Assembly (NCBI GenBank): GCA_037954665.1
Contig: JBBMOL010000372.1
Span: 267,501 to 331,500, forward strand
Direction of reading: 5' to 3'
Source of the DNA: Laguncularia racemosa
Taxonomy: Eukaryota > Streptophyta > Magnoliopsida > Myrtales > Combretaceae
Length of the DNA: 64,000 bases
Shown here: in pieces, positions 11,189 through 21,139 of the stretch
Position numbering within the stretch: position 1 is the first letter of the stretch
Layout: every line of letters begins with the position of its first letter
Made by a program: the position numbers and the translations under genes
The notes under the pieces: model-generated
Seen by the model: only the letters and a program-made list of their open reading frames with translations
Database searches by the model: none
Told to the model about the DNA's origin: nothing

Positions 11189-12403
11189 TCAGTGCTCCGG
11201 TTGATTACACCTATAGCACTTCCCTAGAATCGGTTTAGCATACGGATTACTTTGCTTTGGGGTCTCTTTGCTCTCAAGAGGCTTCTTTCCCTCAACCTTG
11301 TCTTCTTTCTTCTCCGTACTCCCAGCTGGTTTCTCGGCTACTCCTCTAACCCTTTCACCAATCACCCGGCTGCCACTGCCAATACTATCATACACATAGT
11401 TCCTTTTGCCCCCACCAAGCCTCGCACTCTGCTCTTGAATCATCATCTCAGCTCTAAGGGCTAAATTCTTTGCCTCATTGACAGTTCTGAACACCGTCAC
11501 CCCGAATTTATCCCTAACCTAGGGATTCAATCCATCTACAAATCGCACTACCTGTTGACCCTCGGTCTCCCTCAGATCATTCCTCTCCGCTAGCCTCATA
11601 AACTCGGCGATGTATTCATGCATCGTCCTCTGTCCCTGACAACATTGTTGGTACTACTGGAAAAGGATCTGCTTATAGTTGGGTGGTAGAAAATCCCTCT
11701 GCAACAGATTCCTCATGCGGTACCATGTCCTTATAGGTTACTTTCCCTCTCTTTGTCTCCGGTTTTGCAGACGATCCCACCATGTAGATGCTCCTCCTTT
11801 CAGCCTACAAGCAACCAACGGTACTCTCCTATCCTCGGGTACCTCCATATAGTCGAAAAATCTATCGACTTCTGCAAGCCAATCTAGGAAATCTTCTATA
11901 TTGAGATTACCATTAAAGGATGGAATATCTACCTTGAGACGGAAATCACCGCCATCTGTATGATCGTATCCTTGGTGGTTTCTTCGATACTCGCCACCAT
12001 ACTCCTGATCAATCTGGTCATCGACCTCGTAGTATCTGCCACCACCAACACCACCTCTCCTCGGTGGTTGCCCCCTCCTTTGTAAGAATTCACCCTCTTC
12101 CTCAGAGGAACTCTCATCTAGCCTTTGATTCCACTGATTCGCGGTTGTAGGTTGATTGATAGGACCGCCATGAGCGACTTCTACTCCTGGTCGATTTCCA
12201 ACAACATCCCTGTTTCCGTTGTGGCCCATCACCATGGCGTCGAAACGCATAATCAGGTCTTCCAAACGCTGTTCTACGCGCTCGAGTCTTTGTTCCATGG
12301 CTTCGACCACCGTCCTTGGAGCCCATTGATTGACTCCTTGGACTTCCACATCTCGATCTAGGTCGAGAACGCGACCGCCGTCAACACCATCGTTAGCCGA
12401 CAT
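11189..12403 (-). pseudogene. Element A gag with zinc knuckle
   Basis: Starts at 12403 (MSANDGVDGG), about 20 bases after the primer site. Acidic N-terminus with a coiled-coil-like segment (M-E-Q-R-L-E-R-V-E-Q-R-L), then the gag domain (V-D-I-P-S-F-N-G-N, S-T-W-W-D-R-L) and a CCHC knuckle near 11190-11225 (C-Y-R-C-N-Q-P-E-H). Stops at 11738, at about 11520 and elsewhere interrupt it; several read as CAR-to-TAR changes. Confidence 0.8.
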
Positions 12404-12422
12404 CTCCGCAGGAAATTGCCTT

Positions 12423-12434
12423 GCTCTGATACCA
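12423..12434 (-). other. Element A primer binding site (tRNA-iMet type)
   Basis: Complement reads TGGTATCAGAGC, two bases inside the 5' LTR end at 12437. Confidence 0.9.
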
Positions 12435-12436
12435 AC

Positions 12437-13005
12437 TGATGCAGTGCGGAAAGCGTAAACAACACGAGACCAATTCTAAGATTGGACCTCACGAATAAAC
12501 AAAGAATAGTTCTGAGTTTATTCCTTGAAAATATCAACTGCGCACAATTGAGGAAGCAGAGAACAATCTTCTCTAAAAGTGTATATTGACAAAAGAATCA
12601 AAAGCTAACCCTAGAATGGCATAAAGGCTATTTATAGTCCTTAGGGAAATAATTAACAAGGAAATAAATATGTACACGCGGGAATAAATATACATATACA
12701 CGTCCGTCGTCATGATTATACACGGTCGTGTATCAGGCCATGTAAGCTTCTATAGGTACTCCTGATACAACACACGGCCGTGCCTTTTGGCCGTGTAGGC
12801 TTCTGTGGGTACTCCTAATACAACACACGACCGTGCCTTTTGGCCGTGTAAGTTTCTGTGGATTTTCCTAACACAACACACGGTCGTGCCTTCTGGCTGT
12901 GCATGAGGCAGTGTAAGTTTCTGTGGATTTTCCCGACACAACACACGGCCGTACCTTGTAAGAGACACGCCCGATCAACTGGTGTCAGCTACGATGCCCG
13001 CATCA
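12437..13005 (-). repeat. Element A 5' LTR
   Basis: 569 bp with 6-bp inverted ends TGATGC/GCATCA. Minus-strand promoter: perfect TATAAATAG (12628-12636) with the CACGGCCGTG cluster (12719-12957) about 85-330 bp upstream of it. Flanked on the right by CATCT (13006-13010). Confidence 0.92.
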
Positions 13006-14620
13006 CATCTTCCAGAAAGATATAACATTCACCTAATCCAATCATAACACTGTAGGGGACTTCTCTCAATTACTAGTTATCATAGTAATAGAAACATTCT
13101 ACGTTGTTCTCATCCTGTGTATAAGTTACTAGGTCCTTGTCATACAACACATACTTGTCCATATTTGCAATTGAAAAAGAAAGTTCTTGAAGAGTTAGCT
13201 GATGCCCTACATGTGTAAACCAAAAGCACATGTACATGAATAAGCATATCATAAATCACATGTATCAATGTAACCAATAGCTAGGCAACCAACTATTATC
13301 TCATTTAAGTCCTTCATATAACAAAGAGGTACTCATGATCTCATCATACTTGATATATTATATATATACTTACATATTACAGTCTTAAGAACTATCACTA
13401 TGGGCCTTAATACCCATGAGTCACCTAGATATATTGAATAATTTTACTATGCAATTCCACCAGGGACATAGTCACACAACGATCAATAGGTGCTCCTTAA
13501 GGTTTTACCACTATGGGTCCATAGACTATGCCAAGCATGAACATTAACCAAGTTATCAATTTGATATATTTTTAAGTTCATTCTTATCTCCAACTTAATA
13601 AGCACAAGTGACACATAAGGATCATATGTACCTGAAAGAGTGGATTCAACTCAATGTGTCCTCAATCGATAATTATATTGGAACCTGTTAATGTACAAAA
13701 CAAACTGACCTTAGTACTATCTTAGATTATGGTTTAAGTTATTTGATTGTGTTAACTAGATGCTCTTGGATCATTTCCCCTCCTTAAGTTATATTATTAG
13801 AGCTTTAAAAGTGGTTTAGGATTGATGAAAGATAAGAAAATGAGGATTAAAAGCGTTAAAAGAAGTTTGAAGGAAGCATGGTTGTATACATGCCCGTGTA
13901 GAATAGCATGGGTGGGGACCATGATCATGTACATAATTGTGTACCTTATTGTACAAAAGTGCATCACAACATGCTCAAGTATTACTTCAACACGAGTAAG
14001 TATACGACCGCATATTTAGTTATATACTTCAATACGAGTAGGTACACAAGCTTGTTCCAAGTCATGTACTCCTTAACTTTCATTTCTTCCTTCCACACAA
14101 CATGGGTAGGTACATAGGCATGTACCTGACCATCGCCTCTTCAGTTCCCTTTTGAATCTTCTTCCTAAATCACCAAATTCAATCTTTGTTTAACCTTGAT
14201 TGCAATATAACACTTCTACGCCTAAAATGACATACTTTACAACTCAAATTTATAACAATTTCTACTATTTACTTATCTGTATTGTTTTAATGATCAAAAT
14301 TTTGCTTAAAACCTTTAAATGCACCAATTTGTTTTGCACCACAATCGAAGTAATGAAAACCCTGTCATCTTACATGCAAGATACAGGTTAAAATTTTTAC
14401 TTATAGTGTGGGAATCTCATTGATGTATCAGTTTAGTAGTTGGCTCCTTCAATTGGGGTTTCTTCTTTGTCTTAGTAGGCTAATATGTTAAAAGGGGAAA
14501 AGGTTAATATGACCTATTAGTAGTCTTTTTATAGCCTCTTTATTACATGACCAAATTAACCCCCTCACTAAACTATTATTATTTTATTTGCCATGACCCT
14601 TTTTAACTTATTTTATTTTA

Positions 14621-15134
14621 GGGAAAATATACTTTTAATCCTCAATGTTAACCTATTTTTCTATTTGAATCCTTAACCTTTTTTTTTTTTATTTGAGTTT
14701 TCAATATTTTTAATGCCTTATAAAAAAGGATTTTCATTAAATCTATTAAGTTTTCCATCAATACATGACACGTATTAACTTTAAATTGGTTTATAATAAT
14801 TAAATTGACAAAATGATGATATTAATATGTTATCTACATAATATTATAAAAAATAATATTAAATATATTTAATGGTATAATATAATAAAAAATATTAATT
14901 AAAATTAAGAAAAGGGGCTAGAAAATTTTATGTATATCCTTCCCATTTTAGCCAACTTGCATAAGCTTAATTGGAAGCTGATGCATACATCAAATGAATA
15001 GAAAATTTAACGTATTTAATGAAAATCTTATTTTTGTAATGTTTTGAAAATGTTAAGGATAAATAAAAGAAAAAAAGTTGAGAATTCAAATAGAAAAATA
15101 AATAAATATTAAGGATTAAAAGTATATTTTTTCT
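14621..15134. mobile_element. MULE-like MITE
   Basis: About 514 bp with long imperfect inverted ends: the left arm starts GGGAAAATATACTTTTAATCC and the complement of the right end reads GAAAAAATATACTTTTAATCC. Similarity continues for roughly 120 bp, including ATTTTTCTATTTGAAT and GGATTTTCATTAAAT / AGATTTTCATTAAAT. It is flanked by the 9-mer TTTATTTTA (14612-14620 and 15135-15143), the length used by Mutator-like elements, though the 9-mer is low complexity. No coding capacity. It sits inside solo LTR G. Confidence 0.75.
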
Positions 15135-15161
15135 TTTATTTTATTTTTCCTAGGTTTTACA

Positions 15162-16409
15162 AAACCAAATCCATAAATATTTTATTTCCTTTTATTTTTT
15201 CAAGAATCTTGTTCCATTTTCTTCAAGCTTTACTCCATCAGTTTTATAAACTTTTCAAAACTATAGTCTCTTTAAGTTATCCTCTATGGACTTAAATGAA
15301 AATGATGTAAGAGGTCAAAACCAACTAAGGGAGAGCAGGTAAAAACTATAGCATGATATGAGGTAACTTGAAGAAGAAGAAGGAGAAGGAGAAGGTGGTC
15401 ATATCAATGAGGACAAAAATTGAGTCATTATTGTCTAATAATCGTATTCAAAAGTCTTGAATACTTCCAATCAATGTGAATTAATTAAAATTGAGTTGAG
15501 TTACACACTGGTTTATTAATCAAAGTAATTTGATGAAAAATATAATATGTTAATGATATTTATGTAGTATAATTATGATTGGATGAGTCAATTGATGCAT
15601 CTAAGCTCTGCTTATGGTTTTTAATCAAGAAAATTAACTAAAGAATGGACTTAGAGGAGGAAGTTGACAATTCAAGATTGAAGCTCATACCCATTTGATT
15701 CATTTTATCAAAATGAGTGTTCAATTAACTAAATAATGTTAGAAAAATGAATTTTTCCATACTTAAATAGTGAGTTTGGGTAGCTAAATTGACTACAGCT
15801 ATGAAGTTGCATGAAATGACTTGAATCATTATATGATAGCTTGGTTGACTAAATCATAATTTGGTAGGCCAAAACCTTTGTTATAGACTATTGAGTATTT
15901 TTGTGCATTTAAAACCAAAGTAATGTTATTACATTAAGCAATCAAGTGTTCATAGTTGTTTTAATATTGGTGGTAACTTAACGGAATTTTGATATGTGTC
16001 CTACCTTTCCTATTTGATTTATGGTTGTGCTTACTAGAAAGCACTTCATTAATTCATACATTTTGTGCTTAAATGATTACTAATTGCATTTGGTAATTTT
16101 GTTACGTGTTGATCATTACATGACACTTGAAATATTTGATGTGGATGCACTTAATGCGGTGAATAGTAGGTGGATTGTGAAACACACAATGGCCATATGA
16201 GTGATTCGGGAAGTTATGATTATCATGCCCTAAAATCTAAAGGGAAAAATGACATGTCGTGTGTCCACAAACTCATTAAAACAAGTCTATATTTCTTTGA
16301 CCAATTTTGATATTTAGAAACTGTTCATCGGTTTAATTTGAAAAAAAACATTTTACTTAAGGTCCATGAGGTAAGCACAATCCATCAAAGCCTATGACAA
16401 AGTATAAAG
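15162..16409. other. Intergenic, no recognised gene
   Basis: AT-rich unique-looking sequence between solo LTR G and the GDSL-like gene. A short GAAGGAGAA run lies near 15370-15395. I see no domain, splice-bounded exon or repeat end. Confidence 0.5.
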
Positions 16410-16543
16410 TCAAACATCTAAATGGTAGCAGTCATCAGCATTACTCCAATCAGTGTCATCCCAGTCCCCAACATAGAGATTGTATCTAAGCTCATCATAT
16501 ATATTTTTAGCATATAGATCATCACTTGGAATAATTGTGAAAC
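16410..16543 (-). CDS. Unrecognised exon-like fragment
   Basis: On the minus strand, after a plausible acceptor (TATTAG, at 16544-16549), 44 codons stay open to a TGA at 16410. The peptide is acidic and aromatic-rich (YNLYVGDWDDTDW, then NADDCYHLDV at the end). Its composition is more like a real protein than the flanking DNA, but I do not recognise a family and no upstream exon could be linked. It could be chance. Confidence 0.25.
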
Positions 16544-17328
16544 CTAATACACAAAAACTACACAAACAGACTCTATACAACATCACATGCATACTTTGTT
16601 CTCATGGAACTATCAAGGTTTGTTGAAAATATCTATTTATTGATAATAAGCAACATGACTTTAGCGTTTTAAAATCTGGAGTAGCTCATGACTCTCCACA
16701 AACAAAACTAGGAACAATGAGTCCGAATCCTACCATAGTAGGGAATTTAGAGTTGACAATTTCGGTAAGATCACCACTTAAAACCAAAATAGGGGGACTT
16801 TTAGATTTAGTTGTCATTAGTTCAAAATCTCCTTCTCCTCCTCCTTTTCTTTCTCCTTCTTCTTCCTCTTTTTTTTATTATTATTATTATTATTAATTTC
16901 AATCCAAAACCTTTCCAAAAAGAACAATCAAATCATATATTTTTTCTGCGTTTCATCAAGTGAACCCTAACTATTTCTAAAGATGCGCTTGATCCCTCGA
17001 TAATTTTACAAGAATGTCAACTCTGCTAGATAAAATTTTTTATAAGAAAATCAATTAACCATTATATTCATTTAATATTTTTTAAAAAACATTTACTATG
17101 AATGCCCGCCTTAGAAAAGGTTTAACACTTAATTGATAAAATATAATTATGCAGTAAGTGTATCAGCATACAAGCAATACAAACAAAAATATTCTATGCC
17201 ACTGAAGTCTTTTATGGGTCATAAGATCAGAGGTTGCACAATATCAACCAAAAGATTCAAAGTCCCTAGTGCTCAAAGAAAGCTTTTAGATTGTAGGGAC
17301 TAATTACTTGGAGATTCCCACTACATAT
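16544..17328. other. Intergenic, 3' side of the GDSL-like gene
   Basis: No gene seen. Contains a pyrimidine-rich stretch (16829-16875) running into a (TTA)n microsatellite at about 16876-16895. Confidence 0.5.
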
Positions 17329-19233
17329 CTACTCCGAGAGTTGCTCGTAAACCTTCTCCGAAGGATGAAATGAATAAAAAATCACATACTTCTTTGGATC
17401 TTCACGTAGTTCATACACTTTGCTGGCTCTCTTGCCTCCACAAGTATAAGTCCCCCTGTAGCCGCACGAACCACAACATGCAATCCTCCCTTCATCAAAA
17501 CCTGGAAATTGGAACGATAAAATAAGGGAAAATTAAGGATAGAATATGACAATGTCTAGTATAGTATGTAGATAATGATGATTATTTGCTTTGCAGTAGG
17601 CAAACATAGAGGCATACCATATTTTGCAGGATTGTCGATTCTAACTCTTTCTGTGGTACAGAAGTCGAATATTGTATAGTTGAATTCGCTTAATTGTCTT
17701 TTTAGCTTTTTAAAAGCCTTGGGAAGAACCTTATTGTGAAGCCTGGCATATTTATCCATTGTGCCCGAGCGAGCTCCATTTTCAAGTCTTATTGCTGGGA
17801 CACAGCCCATTGGCCCCATGCCCATAAATGCAAACTTCCTTGCTTCTTTGCCATACAAATTCTGAACATTAAAAATCACCCACTCTAAGACCATGGGAAT
17901 GCTATTATACTATAAAAGAAACATAGAAGCCATTGTCTTGAATGTTTCATGAGGGATAAATAGAGCATCAACATTTGGCATGCGTTCCATATAAATGCTA
18001 TTTCTATGATATCGTTACTCCCTAAACATTGTAAAACCTGTTTTAGGGTATAATCTATTTGAAACGATCCTAAAATATTATATATATTTTTTTGAATGGC
18101 TTAAAATATTGATGACCAATACAATCACGACTCTAAACGTTAATAACCTTTTTAAATTAGAGCTTCTTTTTCAATTAGATAGTTTGGCCATCATTTTTCT
18201 CGAAGTCAGATATTACCTTGATTTCATCTGTGATGTTCCCCATCATCATTGAAATATATTCTTTAGGATGATAAATTGAGACTACAGTTTGGTTCCATCC
18301 ATAATCATCGCCTCCTATGCTAATGAAGTAAACCGCGTTGAATATGATCTCTTGGGCTTCTTTATCACCATTTTTCTGCTTCAATATCTTCACCACATTC
18401 CTAAACTGTTGCACTTGTGTCTTGAAGTCTACAGCCCAGACAAGATCGCCAAAGAACTGATGAATAGTGACATATAATTATAATTAACACAGTCAATTTA
18501 GGTCTTAGGTAAATGAGTCCTGGCCTATTGGATTACTTGAGCTACGGTTTATATTTACATTCGAGTTCGATCCTACTAATAATCGAATCGAGTTTTAGCC
18601 CTAACAGGCAACAATGTCGTGTGTGTGTAAGATAGGACTGGAACATTTAAATATTGCATATTAAATATTTGCTTACGAATCCTTTGTTAGACTCGACTAA
18701 AGCACCACCTCCTGCAGATGCAAAGTTTACCCCATAACCAAACTCCTTTTTACCAGGTTGCAGATACGTTGGAGCTAATGGCAGTCCTGCATATTCAGCG
18801 ACACCACCAAGAAAAAAAAAAGAAGTTACTATCACAGATGACCAAATGGCTAAATAGAGCAATAATTTACACAGCTTATGCAGTTCTCGTGTATCCAAAT
18901 GCAGCTAGTCCAATTACAAAGATGCCCCTTCATTAAAAAAAAAATTCCATTTACTTACCAACGAAATCACAAATTAAACGTCCATCAGAAAATCTTCCGG
19001 TTGGATGATCTTTGAGAAAACTTTGTCCATATGGATGATAATTTGCTCGAAATCGTGATGTGGTCTTGATATAGTTATTGGCTCCAGCATCAAAGAAGGA
19101 GTCGCCAAAAATGAATAAAGCTACAAGTTTTTTAAGCTCCTAAGGTATTTTTTTTGTCACTTGTAACCGGGAGGAAAAGACTTACACAGATAGCTAGAAT
19201 GAAACAAATTTTGTAAACCATTAGTATTTTCAT
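17329..19233 (-). pseudogene. GDSL esterase/lipase-like gene, five exons, decayed
   Basis: SGNH/GDSL-type secreted lipase-like protein. Exons by splice sites and phase: 18959-19233, 18677-18828 (or 18798), 18217-18456, 17618-17882, 17329-17501. Exon 1 has a signal peptide (MKILMVYKICFILAI) and FGDSFFDAG with the nucleophile Ser; exon 2 has the N-F-A-S-A-G-G-G block; exon 4 has F-A-F-M-G-M-G-P-M-G-C; exon 5 has ACCGS and the end block. Faults: the signal peptide and GDS frame do not join unless a 46-nt intron (19140-19185, GTAAGT..TTAG) is removed; exon 2 has CG where its acceptor AG is expected (18799-18800), and the nearest usable AG is 31 nt upstream; the GxND Asn is Asp (SIGGDDY); the catalytic Asp of DxxH is Tyr (YSFHPSE). 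It may be a pseudogene or a non-catalytic relative. Confidence 0.75.
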
Positions 19234-19694
19234 GTTAAAGTGTAATATTTCTGTAATACACGTTTTTTTATATAAATAAATAAATAAATATATGTATAAA
19301 TATAATAAGTGATAATGTTGTAAATAGGATAATGGGATAGGAACTGTTTTATCTTTTCTTAGTAGGACAATATAAGCAAAAAGAACATAGTGTTTTGTCA
19401 TTTTTCTTATTAGTTATTTTTGTTTCCAGAAAACTAAAGAGAGGGAAGGAACTCTACAAAGGACCTTATGGGAAAGACCTAAAGTGATCTAAGAAGACAT
19501 TATAGTGAAGCAAAATGATATGATTTTAGTTATTACAAGACATATTTTATTAAAAGAGACTCAACCAAGAAATCGTTTTGGTTGTTCATAGGAATTGAGC
19601 TTAAGGACGAATTAAATAAGCACGGAAGTTGTTAAATTTGGAGTTTTAAGTGTAATTGAACCAAGTAAGAAATTCTAATTCATGTTTTTTGATG
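19234..19694 (-). promoter_or_regulatory. Upstream region of the GDSL-like gene
   Basis: About 460 bp between the ATG and the truncated LTR of element E. Contains TATA-rich (AAAT)n sequence at 19268-19300 on the gene's upstream side. No transposon similarity was seen. E's LTR points towards the gene on the same strand, so it could act as an upstream promoter, although its own end is missing. Confidence 0.4.
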
Positions 19695-21019
19695 TACTTA
19701 AGCTTGGTGATGGGAACTGCCACTACGGGCTCCACACCAATGTCCACTTAAACCACTTAATCTAATATTCAACCTAGATCATTTCCAAGCATGATTCCAC
19801 TAGGGACAACGTCACATAAGAATCATTGGGGTGCTCCTTAAAGATCTGCCACTATGGGCCCCTAAATCGAGCTAAGCACATACAGTATACAACTTAAACA
19901 CTTAAGCCAAATCATTTAACTTAATCAAATTCAATGCATAAGTTAACTTAAACAAGCATAAATCAACATACAAGTTACACGTACCTTGAATCCTAGCTTT
20001 AAGCACTTCTAGTTCTGGACTTAAGCTAAATTGAAATCTGTACATCCTAAACACGTCCTTTTTAGTATTAATCCAAGATTAATATCATCTCTTAATTCTC
20101 TTAATCCTATTCATTTAAATTCCCTAAGGCCTTAATAGCTATCCGGGTCGCATGTAAATTAGCTTAATTAAAAGTTAAATGGATATATAATCACTTTATG
20201 TTTTATTCAACACGACCATGTTAAGGGCTATGTTACTTAACACGGGCTAGTACACGACCGTGTTAAAGGTTGTGTATCTTTAGGTGTTAAGTTTGGCTTT
20301 AACGCAGTTGGAACACGGCCATGTTGGGAGGTCGTGTTTCTCTCAATTTAAAATGGTCGAAACATGACTGTGTTGAGAGGTCTTATTTCCCTTGATTCAA
20401 CACGGTCGAAACACAACCATGTTGAGAGGTCGTGTATCTTTCGATATGAGTTTTGAATCCAACACGATCGAAACGCGACTATATTGGGAGGTCGTGTACC
20501 TCTTGGCCAATTCCATGAACCTTAATTCTTTTACTCCATATTCTCTTAAACTCATTTCTCTTTATCCTTAGACTTAATTAAAACTCTAAAATACACTAAA
20601 TTGCAAGGATTTTCATGCTCACATCAAAATTCCAAAAGTTGTATACTTAAGCCATTGATTCTCGTTCTCATACCGTCTTTTCTCAAATTTTGAGTTCTGG
20701 ATGAACAAAATGATGTAACTATATTAGATTATCCATTCTCCACAAAATTTCTTGTATAAAAACCCTTACGTCTCATAATTGGAATTAGGTTGCGCTATTT
20801 TCCTTTTGTCGTCTTAGGGTTTGTTTAGAGAGCATTTCCTTGTCTACTATTTTACTATGAGGGAGTGAAAAAAGAAGGAACATTAGGTCATCTAATGTTA
20901 AATACTCCCTTTTGAAATGTCAAAATTGCCCCTCGAATTTTTGTAAAATTCTCGTCCTTGTCCTTAGCTCTTTGTGACAACATATATATTAAAATAAATA
21001 AAAATTTTCAGGTATTACA
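19695..21019 (-). repeat. Element E 3' LTR, truncated
   Basis: Begins abruptly inside the last copy of the GATGGGAACTGCCACTACGG repeat and ends ...GGTATTACA at 21019. About 0.7 kb of LTR, including its outer end, is absent compared with the 5' copy. Carries the CACGACCGTGTT palindrome cluster at 20211-20505. Confidence 0.85.
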
Positions 21020-21139
21020 TTCTCCCCCTCTTATAAAAACTTTCGTCCTCGAAAGTACCTAATTCTAGAAGAGTTTTGAGTACTTCTTCCTCATTTTTTC
21101 TTCCATTTCCCATATCACTTCCCTTTTTGTTTGGTTAGT

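Larger units (their letters stand above)
1914..13005 (-). mobile_element. Ty3/gypsy LTR retrotransposon 'A' (contains B1)
   Basis: The element is bounded by TGACGC...GCATCA (TGATGC...GCATCA in the intact copy) and flanked by the perfect 5-bp duplication CATCT (1909-1913 and 13006-13010). Net length without B1 is about 5.57 kb. Order on the minus strand is 5' LTR, tRNA-iMet primer site, gag with CCHC, PR, RT, RNase H, IN, purine tract, 3' LTR, which is the Ty3/gypsy order. LTR ends and protease motif (LLFGRPWQFD) fit the chromovirus branch, perhaps CRM- or Galadriel-like; that lineage call is tentative. Several nonsense codons and frameshifts make it inactive. Confidence 0.9.
1635..15161 (-). 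repeat. Solo LTR 'G' (Tekay/Del type), split by A, B1 and a MITE
   Basis: The left end is TGTAACACCC at 1635 and the right end is GGTTTTACA at 15161. Removing element A (with its CATCT duplication) and the MITE leaves about 1.9 kb, close to the 2.0 kb LTR of element E. Segments at 13380-13560 (motifs like CACTATGGGC, GGTGCTCCTTAAGG) and 14440-14560 align loosely with E's LTR in the same orientation. No internal coding region is left, so it is a solo LTR. Flanks GAACT (1630-1634) and AAACC (15162-15166) differ by two transitions, as expected for an old target duplication. Degenerate palindrome-rich sequence remains at 13880-14125. Confidence 0.6.

Noticed and set aside
12423..12434. GCTCTGATACCA motifs as tRNA gene fragments
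   Set aside because: They lie at LTR edges as primer sites complementary to initiator tRNA; no cloverleaf or promoter boxes around them.
19658..19662. GAACC near E's left side as its target duplication
   Set aside because: The following bases do not start an LTR (no TGTAAC) and E homology begins only at about 19695; a 5-mer match is expected by chance.
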